From assembly GCA_021295655.1 (NCBI GenBank), contig JAGWBX010000010.1:43441-107440 (forward strand): a DNA stretch of 64,000 bases. The letters are read 5' to 3'. The stretch's first letter is position 1. The number at the start of each line of letters is the position of its first letter. Shown here piece by piece: positions 61,960 to 64,000 of this stretch. A program made the translations under genes and the position numbers. The notes beneath the pieces are model-generated. The model saw nothing but the letters and a program-made list of their open reading frames with translations. It made no database searches and was not told the origin of the DNA. This stretch comes from Candidatus Latescibacterota bacterium (GTDB taxonomy: Bacteria > Latescibacterota > UBA2968 > GCA-2709665).

Positions 61960-63924
61960 ATGAACGCTTCGAAGATCTGCGACGTCCCCTTCCTGGCGCC
62001 CGCCAATTCCACCGGGGAACTCATCTTTGATCCAAAACTCGGGCGCCGCGTGCTTTACCAGTCCATGTTCTCCGCGGTCCCGGGCCGCCCACCGGCTCTG
62101 GTACGTACCGACTTCGCGCACCACGAATATGCGTCATTCGCCCAGCCCGAAGGACGGGGCACGTGGAAGGTCCGTCTCCTTACCGACAACAGGCTCTGGT
62201 TTGGAATGAACGGTCCGGGGCAACTCGCCTGCTTCAACCCGATGACCGAGTCCTGGGAAAACGTCCCGCCCCATCGTTCCTCCACAAAAAACTCCCATCT
62301 CACGGACGTGGTCGAAGGTCCGGACGGGCGGTTGTACATGCCTGGCTACCCCTCCGGAAATTGTGTGAGTTTCGACCGGGGCACCGGCGAATACAGGGAA
62401 GTTTCCGTGGCGGAGAGCAACCATCAGCTCTTCGCCGCCTGTGTTTCTGACAACGGACGCATCGGCATTCTCAACGGCCTCCAGCACGGCGTCTATGCCC
62501 TCGACCCCCGCACGAAGGAAGTCAATGTCATGTCGCCGCCCCACCTGACGGGTCGGCCGGATGCCTACAGCAGCTTCCTGCGGGTCGGGGACCAGTTCCT
62601 CGTTACCGTCGGCGATCCGGAGGGCGGCATAGAAATCTGTCGGTTTTCCGCGCTCGACCTCGGCTTCCTCGGCTCCTTCGTTGTAAAAACCGCGATCACC
62701 TCCGGCCGGAACCTCATGGCCTCGCCGGACGGCCGCCCGTTCCTGAGCGTGGACGACGGTTACGTCTACGCCATCGACCTCGAATCCCATACGGCCGAAC
62801 TCGCCTGCCGCATCCCCCGCGTTCCAAGCCGGGGAAACTACTATTTTCTCGACGAACATCGGATCCTCTTCGCCGGCCATTCCCAGTACTACGGCATCTG
62901 CGATATCAGGACCTCCGAACTCGACCTCCACCGGACCGAGATCGAGAATCCCCCCATCGGCATCTTCTCCATCCTGCCGGCATCTTCCGGGGACATCTAC
63001 TGCTCGGCCCATCTGGGCCTGTCCCTCACACGCGTGGAACCCGCGATGAATCGGGCGGACGTGCTGGGTCTGACGTACAACGGTTCCGGCGAAATCTACG
63101 GCAGCGCCGAAGCCCGCGGCAACATCTACAACATCTCGTACACCCATAACGTCCTTACGGTATACAATCCGAAACGACCATGGCGGCCCGGTCCGGCTGA
63201 GGGCGACAACCCGCGGAATCTGGGCACGATGGGCGACGAACAGTACCGTCCCGTCACCGGCATTCTCAATGGACCGGGCGACAGACTCTACGTTGGGTCC
63301 ATGCCGGATTACGGAGCCCGGGGCGGCGCGCTTACCGTTGTCAATCCCGAAGACAACAGTCACAAGTCGTACCGGCACCTGGTACCCGACCATTCCATTC
63401 TGGGCCTGGCCGCAGGCCCGGAACACGTGTACGTGGGCACCAGCATTATTGCGGACGGCTATATCCGGCCCGCTGAAGGCAATGCCCGCTTTCTGATTTT
63501 CGATCCGGAAACCGAAGCCGTCCTGCACGAACGGGAAATCGACGGCGCGCGCAGTCTTGTTACGATGGGTTTCAGCGCGGAACGGGTCTTTTTCTGGACC
63601 GACGACCACGAAGGCGGCAGCCGCCTCTTCGCTATCCGACTTGCGGATTACGCCATTCGCGCAGTCGACAACCCGTTCGCCGGCGGCCGACCCCACAACC
63701 GCTCGATGGCGGCGGACGCGAACGGCATTCTCTTCTTTACCCTCGGTAACCGGATCGTTCGACTCGATCCGTCAACCGAAACGCTTCGTGTCGTCCATAG
63801 CGCCGCCTCCGGACAGGTCCCGATTCTTGCCGCCACGGACAACGGTATCCTTTTTGCACGGGAACATGAGCTGTGGCAACTCACGCCTGAACAGCCGCAT
63901 TGGAGAATTGGAAACGCACCGTGA
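61960..63924 (+). CDS. Beta-propeller protein, paralogue of the 10.9-12.8 kb protein
   Basis: 654 residues with propeller strands of the GPDGRLYMPGYP, SPDGRPFLSVDDGYVYAI and GPGDRLYVGSMPDYGARGG type. No signal peptide, unlike its paralogue. The central segment (YNPKRPW, then DNPRNLG, YRP and DYGARGG) aligns with YDPLRPW, DPNPRVL, IRP and GYGLTGG of the other. Between two heparinase-like genes, so probably part of the same polysaccharide pathway, as binding protein, lyase or lactonase. AAGGA is eight bases before the ATG. The 261-base gap before it holds a GAGGGCA/TGCCCTC hairpin at 61816-61833. Confidence 0.78.
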   Translation: MNASKICDVPFLAPANSTGELIFDPKLGRRVLYQSMFSAVPGRPPALVRTDFAHHEYASFAQPEGRGTWKVRLLTDNRLWFGMNGPGQLACFNPMTESWENVPPHRSSTKNSHLTDVVEGPDGRLYMPGYPSGNCVSFDRGTGEYREVSVAESNHQLFAACVSDNGRIGILNGLQHGVYALDPRTKEVNVMSPPHLTGRPDAYSSFLRVGDQFLVTVGDPEGGIEICRFSALDLGFLGSFVVKTAITSGRNLMASPDGRPFLSVDDGYVYAIDLESHTAELACRIPRVPSRGNYYFLDEHRILFAGHSQYYGICDIRTSELDLHRTEIENPPIGIFSILPASSGDIYCSAHLGLSLTRVEPAMNRADVLGLTYNGSGEIYGSAEARGNIYNISYTHNVLTVYNPKRPWRPGPAEGDNPRNLGTMGDEQYRPVTGILNGPGDRLYVGSMPDYGARGGALTVVNPEDNSHKSYRHLVPDHSILGLAAGPEHVYVGTSIIADGYIRPAEGNARFLIFDPETEAVLHEREIDGARSLVTMGFSAERVFFWTDDHEGGSRLFAIRLADYAIRAVDNPFAGGRPHNRSMAADANGILFFTLGNRIVRLDPSTETLRVVHSAASGQVPILAATDNGILFAREHELWQLTPEQPHWRIGNAP

Positions 63925-64000
63925 AAACCGACCCCGGCTGGATGTCCCGCATACGTCCGGACCACCCGCGGATCTTCATCAACCGGGACACGCTCCCGGC
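63921..64000 (+). CDS. Second heparinase II/III-like protein, N-terminus only (cut by window edge)
   Basis: GTG start overlapping the TGA of the propeller gene (GTGA), so translationally coupled. The 26 visible codons read as MKTDPGWMSRIRPDHPRIFI, then NRDTLP; HPRIFINRDTLP resembles the HPRLxxTxEDLP entry motif of heparinase II/III and related PL proteins. The assignment rests on this short stretch only. Confidence 0.55.
   Translation, partial: MKTDPGWMSRIRPDHPRIFINRDTLP

Noticed and set aside
62134-63696. Open frame of 520 codons on the minus strand opposite the propeller gene
   Set aside because: A GC-rich shadow of the propeller gene; no motif and no ribosome-binding site. The same reasoning rejects the long antisense frames over 10916-12142 and 21074-22465.
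1-64000. CRISPR array, tRNA or rRNA genes
   Set aside because: No short regularly spaced direct repeats were seen. TTCGA-type T-loop matches, for example near 9650, fall inside protein genes and lack cloverleaf partners.

Overview
The window reads as one chromosomal segment of an uncultured, Gram-negative-type bacterium with moderately high GC (high fifties by eye). I see no rRNA, tRNA, CRISPR array, phage or complete insertion sequence. The envelope genes (signal peptidase I, a lipoprotein, a soluble lytic transglycosylase, a periplasmic amidase, a SPOR protein) indicate a diderm. The split glycine decarboxylase, the efp-accB-accC set, scpAB-cmk-plsC-rpsA, and the many Gfo/Idh/MocA, creatininase, sugar-isomerase and heparinase-type genes resemble Latescibacterota, Hydrogenedentota, Poribacteria and related groups. 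That placement is inference at low confidence. Promoters are easy to read: eleven TTGACA-like/TATAAT-like pairs with 16-17 bp spacing are listed.

Layout. 0-9.9 kb: the end of a glycosyltransferase, an oxidoreductase, ferritin, a group 1/2 sigma-70 factor behind a long structured leader, a VOC protein, then (minus strand) gcvPA-gcvPB behind two NAD-dependent epimerases, a RelE/HigB-type toxin-antitoxin pair and an acetyltransferase. 10-25 kb: metabolic and transport genes: TIM-barrel isomerase, exported beta-propeller, acetyltransferase, DASS transporter, an IorA-like thiamine enzyme, a lipoprotein, lepB, Gfo/Idh, D-threonine-aldolase-like enzyme, creatininase, glyoxalase, a small HTH regulator and a DapA-like aldolase. 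25-42 kb: housekeeping: rel, mutS, TPR-SPOR, mtaB, rpsA, plsC, cmk, scpB, scpA, HNH, gcvH, accC, accB, efp and a TPR protein. 43-53 kb: chrA-bioB-mnmG-sirB1-like-smpB, then amidase, DnaC-like ATPase and rdgB, with the small membrane gene and slt on the minus strand. 53.6-56.4 kb: Nramp-like transporter and cyclase. 56.5-64 kb: a plus-strand run of aldo/keto reductase, metallo-beta-lactamase, sugar nucleotidyltransferase, heparinase II/III, beta-propeller and a second heparinase-like gene cut by the window edge. This last run looks like a polyuronide or glycosaminoglycan-type sugar locus.

The most unusual material is non-coding. Four copies of a roughly 180-192 bp repeat lie in intergenic DNA at 20.5, 42.5, 48.0 and 55.2 kb, with hairpins that are kept while their sequence varies. 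Two copies of a second, MITE-like palindromic element lie at 17.4 and 20.25 kb. A strong promoter drives a roughly 465-base structured leader ahead of the sigma factor. Among the proteins, the ones worth a second look are an IorA without ferredoxin domain or IorB partner, a pair of homologous beta-propellers in different loci, an Nramp-family protein without the Nramp metal motifs, and enzymes with changed key residues.
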